Shown in pieces: positions 51,301 through 59,566 of a stretch of DNA of 64,000 nucleotides; positions within the stretch are counted from its first letter, which is position 1, and the number at the start of each line of letters is the position of its first letter. Where the stretch lies: the NCBI GenBank assembly GCA_002898015.1, contig BDTM01000128.1, positions 225,399-289,398 of the forward strand, written 5' to 3'. The DNA comes from a bacterium BMS3Bbin03 (GTDB taxonomy: Bacteria > Zhuqueibacterota > JdFR-76 > BMS3Abin05). The notes beneath the pieces were generated by a model. That model searched no databases and was not told where the DNA came from. It worked only from the letters and a program-made list of their open reading frames with translations. Made by a program: the position numbers and the translations under genes.

Positions 51301-51469
51301 AAATATTCTGGCCTTTAACAATACGCCATTTATGGAGGCAAAGGACCAAATTATTTTTGAACTCACAGGGAATCCGGAAGGTGTTCGTAATGTACCGCAC
51401 GACGCATTTGGCCGTATGCTCTATGGTTCTGCCCGGCAGCTCTGGGCTGGTTTGCAGTTTTCCTTCTAA
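48311..51469 (+). CDS. TonB-dependent outer-membrane receptor with carboxypeptidase-regulatory-like domain
   Basis: A 1053-residue exported receptor. The signal peptide (FFSVVMLVFFVAGLLFA) is followed by a CarboxypepD_reg-like beta sandwich (about 30-120, GVVKDKTTGEPLPGANIMIK and GRYFIINVPPGKYTLQALF), a plug domain (about 130-250) and a ~800-residue beta-barrel that ends in QLWAGLQFSF, with the C-terminal aromatic residue typical of outer-membrane barrels. It should import a ligand such as an oligosaccharide. No SusD-like lipoprotein is adjacent; instead a large secreted protein and a PorV-type barrel follow. Start: ATG at 48311 with AAGGAGGA upstream. Confidence 0.93.
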   Translation: MSKSLSRSLVGFFSVVMLVFFVAGLLFAGVTGKINGVVKDKTTGEPLPGANIMIKGTQMGASTDQKGRYFIINVPPGKYTLQALFIGYQTVQKTNVMVTIDATTEVDFALSSRVISGKAVTVVAERPLVQKTLTQSKYTVSAAELDNVLPVANVQGIIETAASTFHGYVRGGRKFSTKIIIDGVDVTDNYYTGGTGAFGTGDVGFSYQGYRESETDQSATISVPSSAIQEMVVYAGTFTAEYPTAAAGIVNIVTKMGGAQYHGKLFMRGTPLNTMRHFGTNVYWMKGGPGQPDGYFNEKERYLASGTPYGERAASLYTWTDALAKDKYYYNPDDSTGLGRSIELVGDLSGPVPFLGKKANFFLSARFSHERPTPMPFDVNQHINVGLKLDYRFTADKRLMLYGQVVDGGKLFHWVNWKFNPKWAYYMQGAPRYKDLSVMSYAKWIHQLSDKTFYTIQLSYNGREDWTGYPDDNGDGFSQLNEKGDFIKFSNRQQYLKYVGGVIKVDTLRNKAGDIIGYDRYIDPSSANGYKPGHFGDPKYRVFFYSATDPASGVNEAKANFYKVDGWYKTHYPTPLYIDTRRDATVLKADFTSQVTYNHLVKTGLLFRYNNIYHHLLQSPLGGAGHQYPTSLFWVDYTKFNPKEFAYYLQDRIEYKGMIINVGGRVDGYNVDTRYFKNDFHPFDVIRTPAPSSQLLEYRPVRDGKIGWKWFFSPRIGVSHPVSDKMAMHYSFGKFIQYPNYSSLYQDYNFTNYAMSPTIYTKWVDQEPIRATSYEMGLQYAPLSDLGIDISAYYRDVSNYSSISYSLTPYAGSSLTFATTWGHADARGIELTLTKRPSKWWSGRLTYSFSYIKSAIRMSSKDPNQRQNFSAKKDSAAFGGKLPWDWIDHHNYREQDITVRSTSNALAGGYDRTHRFAATLIVYLPYGVQLSSIGDVTSGFKYRPLENTKHNPYFNITPGINTGPWNYHVNVRLTKLFRFGQMKMSVFGEVRNITNHENILAFNNTPFMEAKDQIIFELTGNPEGVRNVPHDAFGRMLYGSARQLWAGLQFSF

Positions 51470-51492
51470 GTAAACCTTTGGGACTGGTTTAC
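51470..51492 (+). other. Hairpin between receptor and the next gene
   Basis: GTAAACC (51470-51476) pairs with GGTTTAC (51486-51492), a 7-bp stem with a 9-nt loop, just after the receptor stop. There is no T-tract, so it may act as an mRNA-stability element or weak attenuator rather than a terminator. Confidence 0.4.
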
Positions 51493-51541
51493 ATAATCGG
51501 AGACCTACATCAGTAGATACTAAACCAAAGGAGAAGGCTTT

Positions 51542-54073
51542 ATGAAAATGCTGAATAAATATGTGTTAATTGTTATAACATTGTTTCTTTGGGTTGGCAG
51601 ACCCGCTTTTCTTCAGGCGGAGGAGCCCAATGGAAACATTGTTATAGCGGCTGGCGAGACGTGGGGCACGTATGTGCCGGCAAATTATTTCCACGTGTGG
51701 CCAAGACTCCCTTATCATGAAGATCTATCCCAGAGAAATCGGGTCTTCCACGGCACCGCAAACTGGATGTTTTATACGACGCGTTTGGTGACGAGTGGCT
51801 ATTTCGGAAACCCGGGATGGAGCTGGATGAGTGGGACATATGTGGTTGATTTTACGAATGGCATGTGGGCGATTGAATACAATCCGACGGATGAATTTGC
51901 GAATCTCAACAAGGCGGTTCACGGCGCGGATAACGCACATTACGCCCTATTGCAGTATAATACCAAAATCCCGGGTGCGGGCGACCCCACGCGGGACTAT
52001 CACATTCCGGCCAAGGGCGGCGCAGTGCTTTCACCCGATCGCACATATGCGTATTCGGTTGCCGCCTGGCCTACACAATTAGGTGTGGATGTCAAAATGA
52101 CCGTTCGCTCCTGGACATCTCCCTGGGGCCATCTGGATGATTTTCATCTGGTGGAACTTGAGTTGACGAACACGGGTGAAGCCGATATTAACGGTGACGG
52201 CGTGGTGGATATTCACAACAACAAAATTCATGATCTCATCCTGACGTACGGCGCCGTTGTGTTTGGCTTTAGAATTGCCTCCAGCGGCGGCAGAAGCTAT
52301 TGGCAGCCGAACTCCCGTTATCGCGGAATGGGACAGGACCTGACGCCCGATAAAAACGGCGCTCCCTGGGATTTTGGATTTCAGGCCTATGGATCGGATC
52401 CCGGAAGAGAAGATGAACCCGGTCTGGGCTACGGCGGTTTCTATTATGATGCTTACAATGGCTACACTTTCCTGGGTGCAAAAAAATATGATACGGCTAC
52501 CGGCACCTGGGTCGAAAAAAAGCTGGCGTTTAAAGATGCAAATGGAAAAGAAGTTGTTCCGGCTATTGGAAAAGGTTCCCGCCGGGGCTGGTACCACGTC
52601 TGGCAGCCGGGTTACAACAGCGTGAATGATTACACGCCGAAAGGTGCCCACATCTGCGCGATGGGTGCTTTCTATAAAGACGGCGGTAAAAGCAACGATC
52701 GAAACAGCTTTGATCTATCCCCCAATCCCAACCTGTTCGAATCGGGAACGACGGGTGATCCAAGCTCATTTGTAGTGAAAGATTCGTCGCAATGGGGTTA
52801 TCCGGATGGCGCCTACGAATCTGTTCCCGCCACGATGGCAAAAGATCCCAAGACCGGGGCGGATCTGGGCATGAGTCCCATGGATCCGCAAAGAGGACGT
52901 CCTCTGGAACCCGGCATTATTACAAAAGGCTTGATCACGGAATATCGGTTTGACGGTGAACCGTGGGAAAGCATTGGGCCTCTTTCATTGGATGTGGGTG
53001 AAAAAATTCGCATCTATTTCGTAAGAGGATCCGGATTCCGGATCAAGGGACTTCGCAAGACCATTAAGGCTGCACGAACGGTCTTTAATTCCCTTCAGCC
53101 CGATGGGTCTTTTAATGTGCCCCAAACACCGCCAGTTCCTCAAATTAAAGTCACTGTATCCAGTGATGTCCATCCTCTGGTGGAATGGCAGGATCCGGCC
53201 GCTCTCGGAGATTACGATGGGATTAAAATTTATAAATCTCATTTCTGGCCGCGGTTTGATCCGTTGAAACAAGGATTTCCGGAACACGACGTCTGGTGGA
53301 AAACGATGGATCCAAAGGTCGTTCCTGCCCCGGTGCCGTACAATCCGCTTTTCACAGCCATGAGCTTGATTTTTAATCAGGCCGGTGCCCATTGGGGTCC
53401 CTACCAACTGGCAGTCAAAATTCCAAAGTCTGAAATGGCTAACTATGCAAACACAGGCGTGGATGCGGCTCAATATCCGTACGCATGGAAAGACAAAACA
53501 CCGGGTACGTTACCGGGATTTAGTTTCTGGTATTATGTATCCTCTTACAAAGACAATTCCAACATGTCGCCTGCTTTTAGGGATCTGGAGCCGGCCGATG
53601 TCAACTGGGTTGAAAGCGGCAAGGTTAATTTCAATGGACGCACGGGACTCTGGGAAGACACCTGGCCATGGGCAGAAACCAATGCATGGTTCCCGAAACC
53701 CTCTGAAACAGCGAAACGACAAGCGCTGGGCGCACGCTTTGTTTTGGTGCCGCCGCCGGTCAACACAACAGACCTTGCTCTCAGTCGAAAGAGAATTTCT
53801 GTTCGACCCAATCCTTTGAAACGTCAGCCGTTTCACTCGGCAAGCGGTCAGTTGATGTTCTTCAATTTACCGTCAGAATGTGACATCTACATTTTTGATG
53901 TTGCCGGCCAATTGGTTGACAAAATTCATTTTGTTGCCGAAAATCCGACAAACGGAACCTATTTCTGGAGCGGTTATTCAAAGGATGGAAATGAGGTGGC
54001 AAGCGGCCTCTATATTTGGGTCGCCAAATTCAAAGGCGGGCAGCAAACAGGCGTATTTTCAATTTTGAAGTAA
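51542..54073 (+). CDS. Large secreted protein with FlgD/type-IX-like C-terminal sorting module
   Basis: An 843-residue exported protein (signal peptide VLIVITLFLWVGRPAFLQA). I recognise no catalytic domain. The body is rich in Trp, Tyr, Gly and Pro. It contains VELELTNTGEADINGDGVVD, a calcium-binding-like loop. A fibronectin-like stretch (about 530-700, VTVSSDVHPLVEWQDP) precedes the end. The last ~85 residues (ISVRPNPLKRQPFHSASG, IYIFDVAGQLVDKIHF, YFWSGYSKDGNEVASGLYIW) form the beta-sandwich typical of type IX secretion or FlgD-like sorting tails. It is encoded between a TonB receptor and a PorV-type barrel, so it is likely a surface-exposed binding partner. AAGGAGA precedes the ATG. Confidence 0.8.
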   Translation: MKMLNKYVLIVITLFLWVGRPAFLQAEEPNGNIVIAAGETWGTYVPANYFHVWPRLPYHEDLSQRNRVFHGTANWMFYTTRLVTSGYFGNPGWSWMSGTYVVDFTNGMWAIEYNPTDEFANLNKAVHGADNAHYALLQYNTKIPGAGDPTRDYHIPAKGGAVLSPDRTYAYSVAAWPTQLGVDVKMTVRSWTSPWGHLDDFHLVELELTNTGEADINGDGVVDIHNNKIHDLILTYGAVVFGFRIASSGGRSYWQPNSRYRGMGQDLTPDKNGAPWDFGFQAYGSDPGREDEPGLGYGGFYYDAYNGYTFLGAKKYDTATGTWVEKKLAFKDANGKEVVPAIGKGSRRGWYHVWQPGYNSVNDYTPKGAHICAMGAFYKDGGKSNDRNSFDLSPNPNLFESGTTGDPSSFVVKDSSQWGYPDGAYESVPATMAKDPKTGADLGMSPMDPQRGRPLEPGIITKGLITEYRFDGEPWESIGPLSLDVGEKIRIYFVRGSGFRIKGLRKTIKAARTVFNSLQPDGSFNVPQTPPVPQIKVTVSSDVHPLVEWQDPAALGDYDGIKIYKSHFWPRFDPLKQGFPEHDVWWKTMDPKVVPAPVPYNPLFTAMSLIFNQAGAHWGPYQLAVKIPKSEMANYANTGVDAAQYPYAWKDKTPGTLPGFSFWYYVSSYKDNSNMSPAFRDLEPADVNWVESGKVNFNGRTGLWEDTWPWAETNAWFPKPSETAKRQALGARFVLVPPPVNTTDLALSRKRISVRPNPLKRQPFHSASGQLMFFNLPSECDIYIFDVAGQLVDKIHFVAENPTNGTYFWSGYSKDGNEVASGLYIWVAKFKGGQQTGVFSILK

Positions 54074-54121
54074 ATGGTTCTTTTTCAAAAATGTACGCAA
54101 ACAAAAATATAGAGGAGAGCC

Positions 54122-55120
54122 ATGATGAAGGCTATGAAAATTATCATAATATCATTGATCTTGACGCTCGTGGCGGCTTCTTTCAGTGAAGCAAGCCTGA
54201 GAAAGCCGGGAATCAATGGCGCAGCATTCCTTAAAATTGGAGTGGGTTCAAGAATGGTTGCTCTTGGGTCTGCTGTGACCACGATATCCGGCGATCCGAA
54301 TACCATCTTCTGGAATCCTGCAGGGATTGTGATTGACGCAGGCAAAACCCAGGTTGGTGTCAATTATAATAACTGGCTTATTGGAATGAAGCATACGGCG
54401 GGTGTGGTGACGCATAGTTTTGGCGACCTCGGCACCGTTGGTGTCGGCTTTATTCATATTGGATTATCGAACATTCTCGCCGATAGGGATATTGCACCGC
54501 CAGGCTATAAACAGTACCAAATCGACCAGGCGACGTCTGCCACTTATAATTACAGTGACATCGCGTTAATGGCGTCCTATGCAAAGGCCGTTACGGATCA
54601 TTTTAACATGGGTATGACCGTTAAGTACATCCGTGAACATATCGATAACAAGGCGGCGAGTTCTGTTGCATTTGACTTTGGCGTCATTTACAAGACTGGT
54701 TTCCGCGATCTGAAAATCGGCGCGCGGATGAGTAATCTCGGCAATGACTTAACCTTCTTTGCGATGCATGCACCCATTCCGCTCAGTTTTGCCATCGGCA
54801 CTTCGATGAGTCTGGCAAAAGAGGAAAATACACAGGTGAAGGCGTTCTTTGACTTTGTCAAGCCACAGGATAATCCCCAGTTGTACTTCCTCGGCGCTGA
54901 ATGGAATCTTTATAACCGCCTCGTTGCCAGAGGCGGATATAAGTTTAATTATTCGGGTGTCACGGATAAAGAAGGGACTTACCAAACAGCCGAGGGATTT
55001 TCATTCGGTCTTGGCTTGAATGTCCCTGTCGCCGGTTACGAACTCTGGTTTGATTATGCTTTTACCAATTTTGATCTGTTCAACAATACAAATCGTTTCA
55101 CACTGAAGTTTGAATTCTAA
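54122..55120 (+). CDS. PorV/PorQ-type outer-membrane barrel protein
   Basis: A 332-residue exported protein (signal peptide IIIISLILTLVAASFSEA). GAAFLKIGVGSRMVALGSAV followed by PNTIFWNPAGI is the hallmark of the PorV/UPF0164 family of outer-membrane barrels. The C-terminus NRFTLKFEF has the terminal Phe of outer-membrane proteins. In type IX secretion PorV shuttles cargo bearing C-terminal sorting domains; the upstream gene encodes just such a cargo-like protein. GAGGAGA precedes the ATG, and a strong terminator follows. Confidence 0.9.
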   Translation: MMKAMKIIIISLILTLVAASFSEASLRKPGINGAAFLKIGVGSRMVALGSAVTTISGDPNTIFWNPAGIVIDAGKTQVGVNYNNWLIGMKHTAGVVTHSFGDLGTVGVGFIHIGLSNILADRDIAPPGYKQYQIDQATSATYNYSDIALMASYAKAVTDHFNMGMTVKYIREHIDNKAASSVAFDFGVIYKTGFRDLKIGARMSNLGNDLTFFAMHAPIPLSFAIGTSMSLAKEENTQVKAFFDFVKPQDNPQLYFLGAEWNLYNRLVARGGYKFNYSGVTDKEGTYQTAEGFSFGLGLNVPVAGYELWFDYAFTNFDLFNNTNRFTLKFEF

Positions 55121-55152
55121 ACGATGCAGATCATGTCAGGTAAAGCGTAAAG

Positions 55153-55184
55153 AAAAACTCCCGGGGTTTCCCGGGAGTTTTTTT
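55153..55184 (+). terminator. Rho-independent terminator
   Basis: AAAAACTCCCGGG (55153-55165), loop GTTT, then CCCGGGAGTTTTT (55170-55182) running into more T residues. A strong GC-rich stem with a T-tract ends the receptor / secreted protein / PorV transcript. Confidence 0.92.
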
Positions 55185-55204
55185 CTTTATTTAAAATTAA
55201 CGCC

Positions 55205-55957
55205 ATGAAGTTAGAAAATAAAATTGCCATCATTACGGGGATGGCCTCCGGAATCGGAAGGGCAGCCGCCTTTCTTTTTGCCGAAGAGGGGGCACGGGTG
55301 CTTGCTGTGGATATTCAAAAAGAGGCCGGTGAAGAGGTTGTAACGGCGATCAGGGAGAAGGGCTTCACGGCAGAATTTTTCCACCGGAATTTGACCGATT
55401 TAAGGCAAATCCGCGAGATGGTTGACAAGAGCATCCAAATGTTTGGCCGGTTGGATATTCTTTACAATAATGCCGGAGTGGATTTTCCCGGGACTGTTCT
55501 GGAAGTTACGGAGGAGGATTGGGAAAAAGCCATCAATATCAATTTAAAGAGTGTGTTTTTTAGCTGTAAATACGCCGTCGAACAGATGATTCGACAAAAA
55601 ACAGGGGGTGTCATCGTCAATACCGGATCGGTGGCCAGCGTGGTGGCGACGCCTCAAAGAGCCGTCTACGACACGGCCAAAGGGGGTGTACTCCAGTTGA
55701 CCAAAAGCATTGCGCTGGATTTTGCCGAAGCCGGCATTCGGGCCAATTGTTTGATCCCCGGTATCATTGCCACCGCGATGACAAATGTGGAAGGCTCCGT
55801 TTCCGCCCCGCCGGCGCTGGAGGGGACGTATCAACCGTTGGGCCGTATGGGCACCCCGGAGGAAGTGGCGAAAGCGGCTTTATTTCTCGCTTCGGACGAT
55901 TCTTCATTTATAACCGGAACGGCCCTGGTTGTGGATGGGGGCTACTTATTGCATTAA
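55205..55957 (+). CDS. Short-chain dehydrogenase/reductase (SDR)
   Basis: A 250-residue classical SDR. The cofactor motif is ITGMASGIGRAAAFL (residues ~9-23), followed by YNNAGVDFPG. The catalytic serine is in TGSVASV, YxxxK appears as YDTAK, and the C-terminal end DDSSFITGTALVVDGGYLLH is canonical. It is NAD(P)-dependent and probably oxidises or reduces a sugar or sugar acid, in keeping with the flanking carbohydrate genes. It is the first gene after the strong terminator, so a promoter should lie in or near 55185-55204, though none is clear. Confidence 0.93.
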   Translation: MKLENKIAIITGMASGIGRAAAFLFAEEGARVLAVDIQKEAGEEVVTAIREKGFTAEFFHRNLTDLRQIREMVDKSIQMFGRLDILYNNAGVDFPGTVLEVTEEDWEKAININLKSVFFSCKYAVEQMIRQKTGGVIVNTGSVASVVATPQRAVYDTAKGGVLQLTKSIALDFAEAGIRANCLIPGIIATAMTNVEGSVSAPPALEGTYQPLGRMGTPEEVAKAALFLASDDSSFITGTALVVDGGYLLH

Positions 55958-55995
55958 ATGGGCAGGTTGTAAATCACTATTGGAATAAACTTTTT

Positions 55996-57228
55996 ATGAC
56001 TGAAATAATGACCAGCCGCCGGCGTATGCTTACGGCTATGCGCCTTGGGATTCCCGACCGCGTGCCGGTGAGTCCCGATATTTCCAACATGATCCCGGCG
56101 CGCCTCACAGGGAAACCCTTCTGGGAGATTTATGTGTACGACAATCCCGGCCTGGGAGAGGCTTATATGGATGCGGTTCGTCATTACGGCATGGACGGCT
56201 GGTTTCTGTACGGCAGCGTCCTGGGGGGCAATAAAGCGTTTCAGCTCGTTCGATCGGATGTTGAATTTCTATTTTATGGTAATATCTCTGTTCCCAAAGA
56301 TTTGATTAAGCGGAAAATTATAAGCAAAGATGATGATAAAATGATCGAACGTTGGACCGTTAAGACGCCGCTGGGGGCTATTGAACAGTCCACGGCTTAC
56401 TTCAGATTTGCACCTCCGTGGGACTTGACGAATTTCATCAAAAACATTGCGGAAGATTGGCCCAAAGTGCGCTGGCTGATGGGGGAGGACTGGCACTGGG
56501 ACAACACTTTGATCGATCACGCGCTGATCGGAAACGATGAAGCCGTCTATGGGCTTCAGGTCCATTCGTTTGTTGATTTTTGGGACGGCATTCGAAACGG
56601 AACATCGGAACAAATGATTTACGATTTCTACGATGAGTCCGATATGATGCACGAAATCTGGAGTTATTTCCTGGAATTTACCAAAAGCCGCACGCGCGGG
56701 CTTTGTCAGGCCGGTGTAGATGAAATCCTCATGCAGGGATCGAACAGCTCGATGAGTTTGATTAATCCGAAAATTTACAGGGAATACATCCTGCCTGTGA
56801 ACCGGGAAATTTCAAAGATCTGCCGGAGTGAAAATGTGATCTGCCATCTTCACACGTGCGGAAAATCGCGGGAAGTCATTGAGATGAATTGTGAAGGGGA
56901 ACCCCTTTTTGATGTGATCGAACCGCTGGAAAAGCCGCCCGGCGGGAATGTGGATATCGGAGAGATCAAGCGAAAATACGGAAAAAAATGTGCCTTAAAG
57001 GGCAATTTGCTCACATCGGGCAATTTGGTGATGGGCAAACCGGAAGATGTTGAGCGGGAGGTGATTGAAACGTTGAGAGCGGCCGGCGAGGGAGGCGGCT
57101 TTATTCTTTCCACCGGAGATCAGACCGGGGGAAACACGCCGGATGAAAATCTTTTTGCCATGGTGGAAACGGGCAAAAAATACGGTGTTTACACGCCGGA
57201 CGGCAAACTCAAAGCCTTTCTCCGATGA
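55996..57228 (+). CDS. Uroporphyrinogen decarboxylase/MtaA-superfamily protein (copy 1)
   Basis: A 410-residue URO-D-fold barrel. RMLTAMRLGIPDRVPVSPDI is the typical N-terminus. The region VICHLHTCGKSREVIEM contains the His-x-Cys pair that binds zinc in MtaA/CmuA-type methyltransferases. The later conserved Cys of MtaA falls at LSTGDQTGGNTPDE, where Asp stands instead. Members of this superfamily move methyl groups between corrinoid proteins and thiols; others are of unknown role in sugar loci. I chose the ATG at 55996 (an ATG at 56008 is also possible); the open frame upstream only overlaps the SDR gene. Confidence 0.85.
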   Translation: MTEIMTSRRRMLTAMRLGIPDRVPVSPDISNMIPARLTGKPFWEIYVYDNPGLGEAYMDAVRHYGMDGWFLYGSVLGGNKAFQLVRSDVEFLFYGNISVPKDLIKRKIISKDDDKMIERWTVKTPLGAIEQSTAYFRFAPPWDLTNFIKNIAEDWPKVRWLMGEDWHWDNTLIDHALIGNDEAVYGLQVHSFVDFWDGIRNGTSEQMIYDFYDESDMMHEIWSYFLEFTKSRTRGLCQAGVDEILMQGSNSSMSLINPKIYREYILPVNREISKICRSENVICHLHTCGKSREVIEMNCEGEPLFDVIEPLEKPPGGNVDIGEIKRKYGKKCALKGNLLTSGNLVMGKPEDVEREVIETLRAAGEGGGFILSTGDQTGGNTPDENLFAMVETGKKYGVYTPDGKLKAFLR

Positions 57229-57283
57229 CGACTTTTCTGCACATGCGGGTTTTATCAAATTTAAAACAAGACTCGAGGCTGTC

Positions 57284-59551
57284 ATGAAAAGACTCACTTT
57301 TTTACTGGTTTTTCTTACGTGTGTGACATTCCAGACCCGTGGGGCCACAAAATCCGACTATTTGAATGTCATCAAAGCCGCCCGGAACAACCTGTCTGCC
57401 CAATACCAGCAAAAACTGTCCGGTTGGGAAAAGACGTACATTCCGGATGCCTTTTCAGGGTACGCGCCGCCTTCTTTTCCGGTGCAGTTGGTTGAAGGAG
57501 ACGGATTTCTGTACCATGTCACGGGACAGGCGATGTACGCCAAAGAGGCGGTGAAGGTGTTGATTGAAATCGGCCGTCTGCGTACCTATTTTCCCGCTGC
57601 GTATCGAAGTTATCAAAAGGAATATCGTTACGGACTCCCGCCCATGACCAACTTTTTCCACCTGATTCCTTACATCCGGTCTTACCTGTGGATAAAAAGC
57701 AGCGGCATGATGACGCCGGATCAAAAGTCGGAAATTGAAAAAAATATTGCCCAAACGGCCGATTATGTCTTCCGTTTTCATGAATGGGGTCCCATGAATC
57801 GCAGCATTCTGAGAGCCGCCGCACTGATGGCGGCATCAAAGGCACTGCCGAAACATCCCCGTGCGAAATTATGGAGACGAAAAGCTCAGGAATTGGCGGC
57901 TCCCAGCCTTGCCAAGTGGACGATCGAAGATGCCCAGATTTATAATGCGGTGTGGCTGGACGGACTTTTCATGTACATCGATTTTGCCGGGGATCAAACG
58001 ATCTGGCGGCAGCCCGTGAGGCATTATTATTTTGAATATCTGCTGCAGCTTCAAAACCCCCTTGGGTACCAGGCCGAGTACGGGGACAACCACGGCTTCT
58101 GGGATCAAACCGCCCGCTACATGGCGATCTATGAAAGAGGGGCTAAGGAGTACCATGACGGCGAATACAAATGGGCCGCAGCTAAAATGTGGCGCGCGGT
58201 TCAGAAAGATCCGAAAAACAACAACATTCAGACCGGGCTGTCCTACATCAATGCGTATCTGTGGTGTGACGATTCCGTCCGGCCTCAAGAGCCCACAAAC
58301 AAGACCACGGAAGTGCTGGAGGAGCTGTACGGCAAGAAAGTCGTCTTTCGTTCGGGCTGGGATCCGGATGCCACATTTCTTCTCCTGAATTATCGAAACG
58401 GGAATGAATATGGAAAAGTCCCGAAGGATTATCTGGTAAACACCATCCCCATCGAAACGGAAAAACCGGATCACGGGCATTCCGATGAAAACAATATCGG
58501 CCCCTTCATGACCCATAAAACCGTTTTGCTAAGTGTGCCCAGCTATTTTAAACGGGCGGACTTTTATCAGAATAAAATTGTGGTTCGGAAAAATGAGATG
58601 CCCGATACCACCTATCGGCTGCTGCCCTTTTTACGGCGGCAGGAGACCTACAGAATGGTCACCTCTCAGAAATTGCACTTTTACACCTTCAAACATGCCG
58701 ATGTCACCCGCACCCGGGTCACCGATTCGAATTTAGGATACGTCTGGGACCGCGTGATCACCTATTTGAAGGACCTGAACAGTTTTGTTGTGTTCGACGG
58801 CATCAAAATTACGAAGCCGGGTCTGTTTACATTTGCCAATCTCTGGCACACTCAAAAAATCCTGAATTCCGGGAAACACTGGTATGAATCCCGGTTCTTG
58901 AATGTGGGTGACATCCCCGGCCGGTGGCCGAACCCGGGGAAATGGACCCTGCTGACCTATTTCCCGGAACCGGACAGGAAGCGGGAGGGCGTTGAGTTTG
59001 TGTACAACTGGAGTTTTGCAAAAGATCTGGATTTTGCCATGTACCGGGCGGTTACCGATTCGATGAAAGCGGGTGACCGGCTGTGTTTCACCACGGTGCT
59101 CATTCCGTTTAAACACGGGCCGCATCCGGAAGTGAAAATTAAGCCGATTTCCTATTTGAAATCCGATAATTACCCCAATGGTGTGGGCGTCAAAATTGTG
59201 TTTCCGAAAAAAACCATTCTTGTGACGGCTCGAATGAATCTGGAAATGGAATATCTCCCGTATCAAACCCGCCCCAGATATACCTATAAAAGGGGCCGGA
59301 TCGGCTATTTCTGGAAAGATGCCGCCCATCGTTCGCATCGAATGGATACGGATGCACGCTGGGCGTATGCGGAAGTTTCGAACGATAAGATCAATTTTGC
59401 TTTTGTAGAAGCCACAAAATTACTGGTGGATCAAAAAGAAATATTCTCGTCGTTTGAAAATAGTTTTTACACCTTTGTTTCGGATGGGAAGCTCATTCAT
59501 CCCGCCCGCGAAAAATGGGAATGTTGGGAAGATACCGTCAAACTTAAATAA
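57284..59551 (+). CDS. Secreted heparinase II/III-like polysaccharide lyase (copy 2)
   Basis: A 755-residue exported protein (signal peptide LTFLLVFLTCVTFQTRG), homologous along its length to the protein at 45577. Shared landmarks include HEWGPMNRSILRAAALMAA, KWTIEDAQIYNAVWLDGLF, NTIPIETEKPDHGHSDENNI and GYVWDRVITYLKDLNSFVVF. The heparinase II/III His sits in GHSDE. The two copies differ near the sandwich active region (VLLSVPSYF here, VLLHDGGY in copy 1), so their substrates may differ. I chose the ATG at 57284 because the signal peptide starts there; the upstream open frame overlaps the URO-D gene. Confidence 0.87.
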   Translation: MKRLTFLLVFLTCVTFQTRGATKSDYLNVIKAARNNLSAQYQQKLSGWEKTYIPDAFSGYAPPSFPVQLVEGDGFLYHVTGQAMYAKEAVKVLIEIGRLRTYFPAAYRSYQKEYRYGLPPMTNFFHLIPYIRSYLWIKSSGMMTPDQKSEIEKNIAQTADYVFRFHEWGPMNRSILRAAALMAASKALPKHPRAKLWRRKAQELAAPSLAKWTIEDAQIYNAVWLDGLFMYIDFAGDQTIWRQPVRHYYFEYLLQLQNPLGYQAEYGDNHGFWDQTARYMAIYERGAKEYHDGEYKWAAAKMWRAVQKDPKNNNIQTGLSYINAYLWCDDSVRPQEPTNKTTEVLEELYGKKVVFRSGWDPDATFLLLNYRNGNEYGKVPKDYLVNTIPIETEKPDHGHSDENNIGPFMTHKTVLLSVPSYFKRADFYQNKIVVRKNEMPDTTYRLLPFLRRQETYRMVTSQKLHFYTFKHADVTRTRVTDSNLGYVWDRVITYLKDLNSFVVFDGIKITKPGLFTFANLWHTQKILNSGKHWYESRFLNVGDIPGRWPNPGKWTLLTYFPEPDRKREGVEFVYNWSFAKDLDFAMYRAVTDSMKAGDRLCFTTVLIPFKHGPHPEVKIKPISYLKSDNYPNGVGVKIVFPKKTILVTARMNLEMEYLPYQTRPRYTYKRGRIGYFWKDAAHRSHRMDTDARWAYAEVSNDKINFAFVEATKLLVDQKEIFSSFENSFYTFVSDGKLIHPAREKWECWEDTVKLK

Positions 59552-59566
59552 AAAGAGATCTTAAAA

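Noticed and set aside
55747..55995. Upstream extension of the URO-D gene (copy 1)
   Set aside because: The extra residues re-read the end of the SDR gene in another frame; family similarity begins after the ATG at 55996.
57143..57283. Upstream extension of heparinase-like gene 2
   Set aside because: It overlaps the URO-D gene and would bury the signal peptide that starts at 57284.
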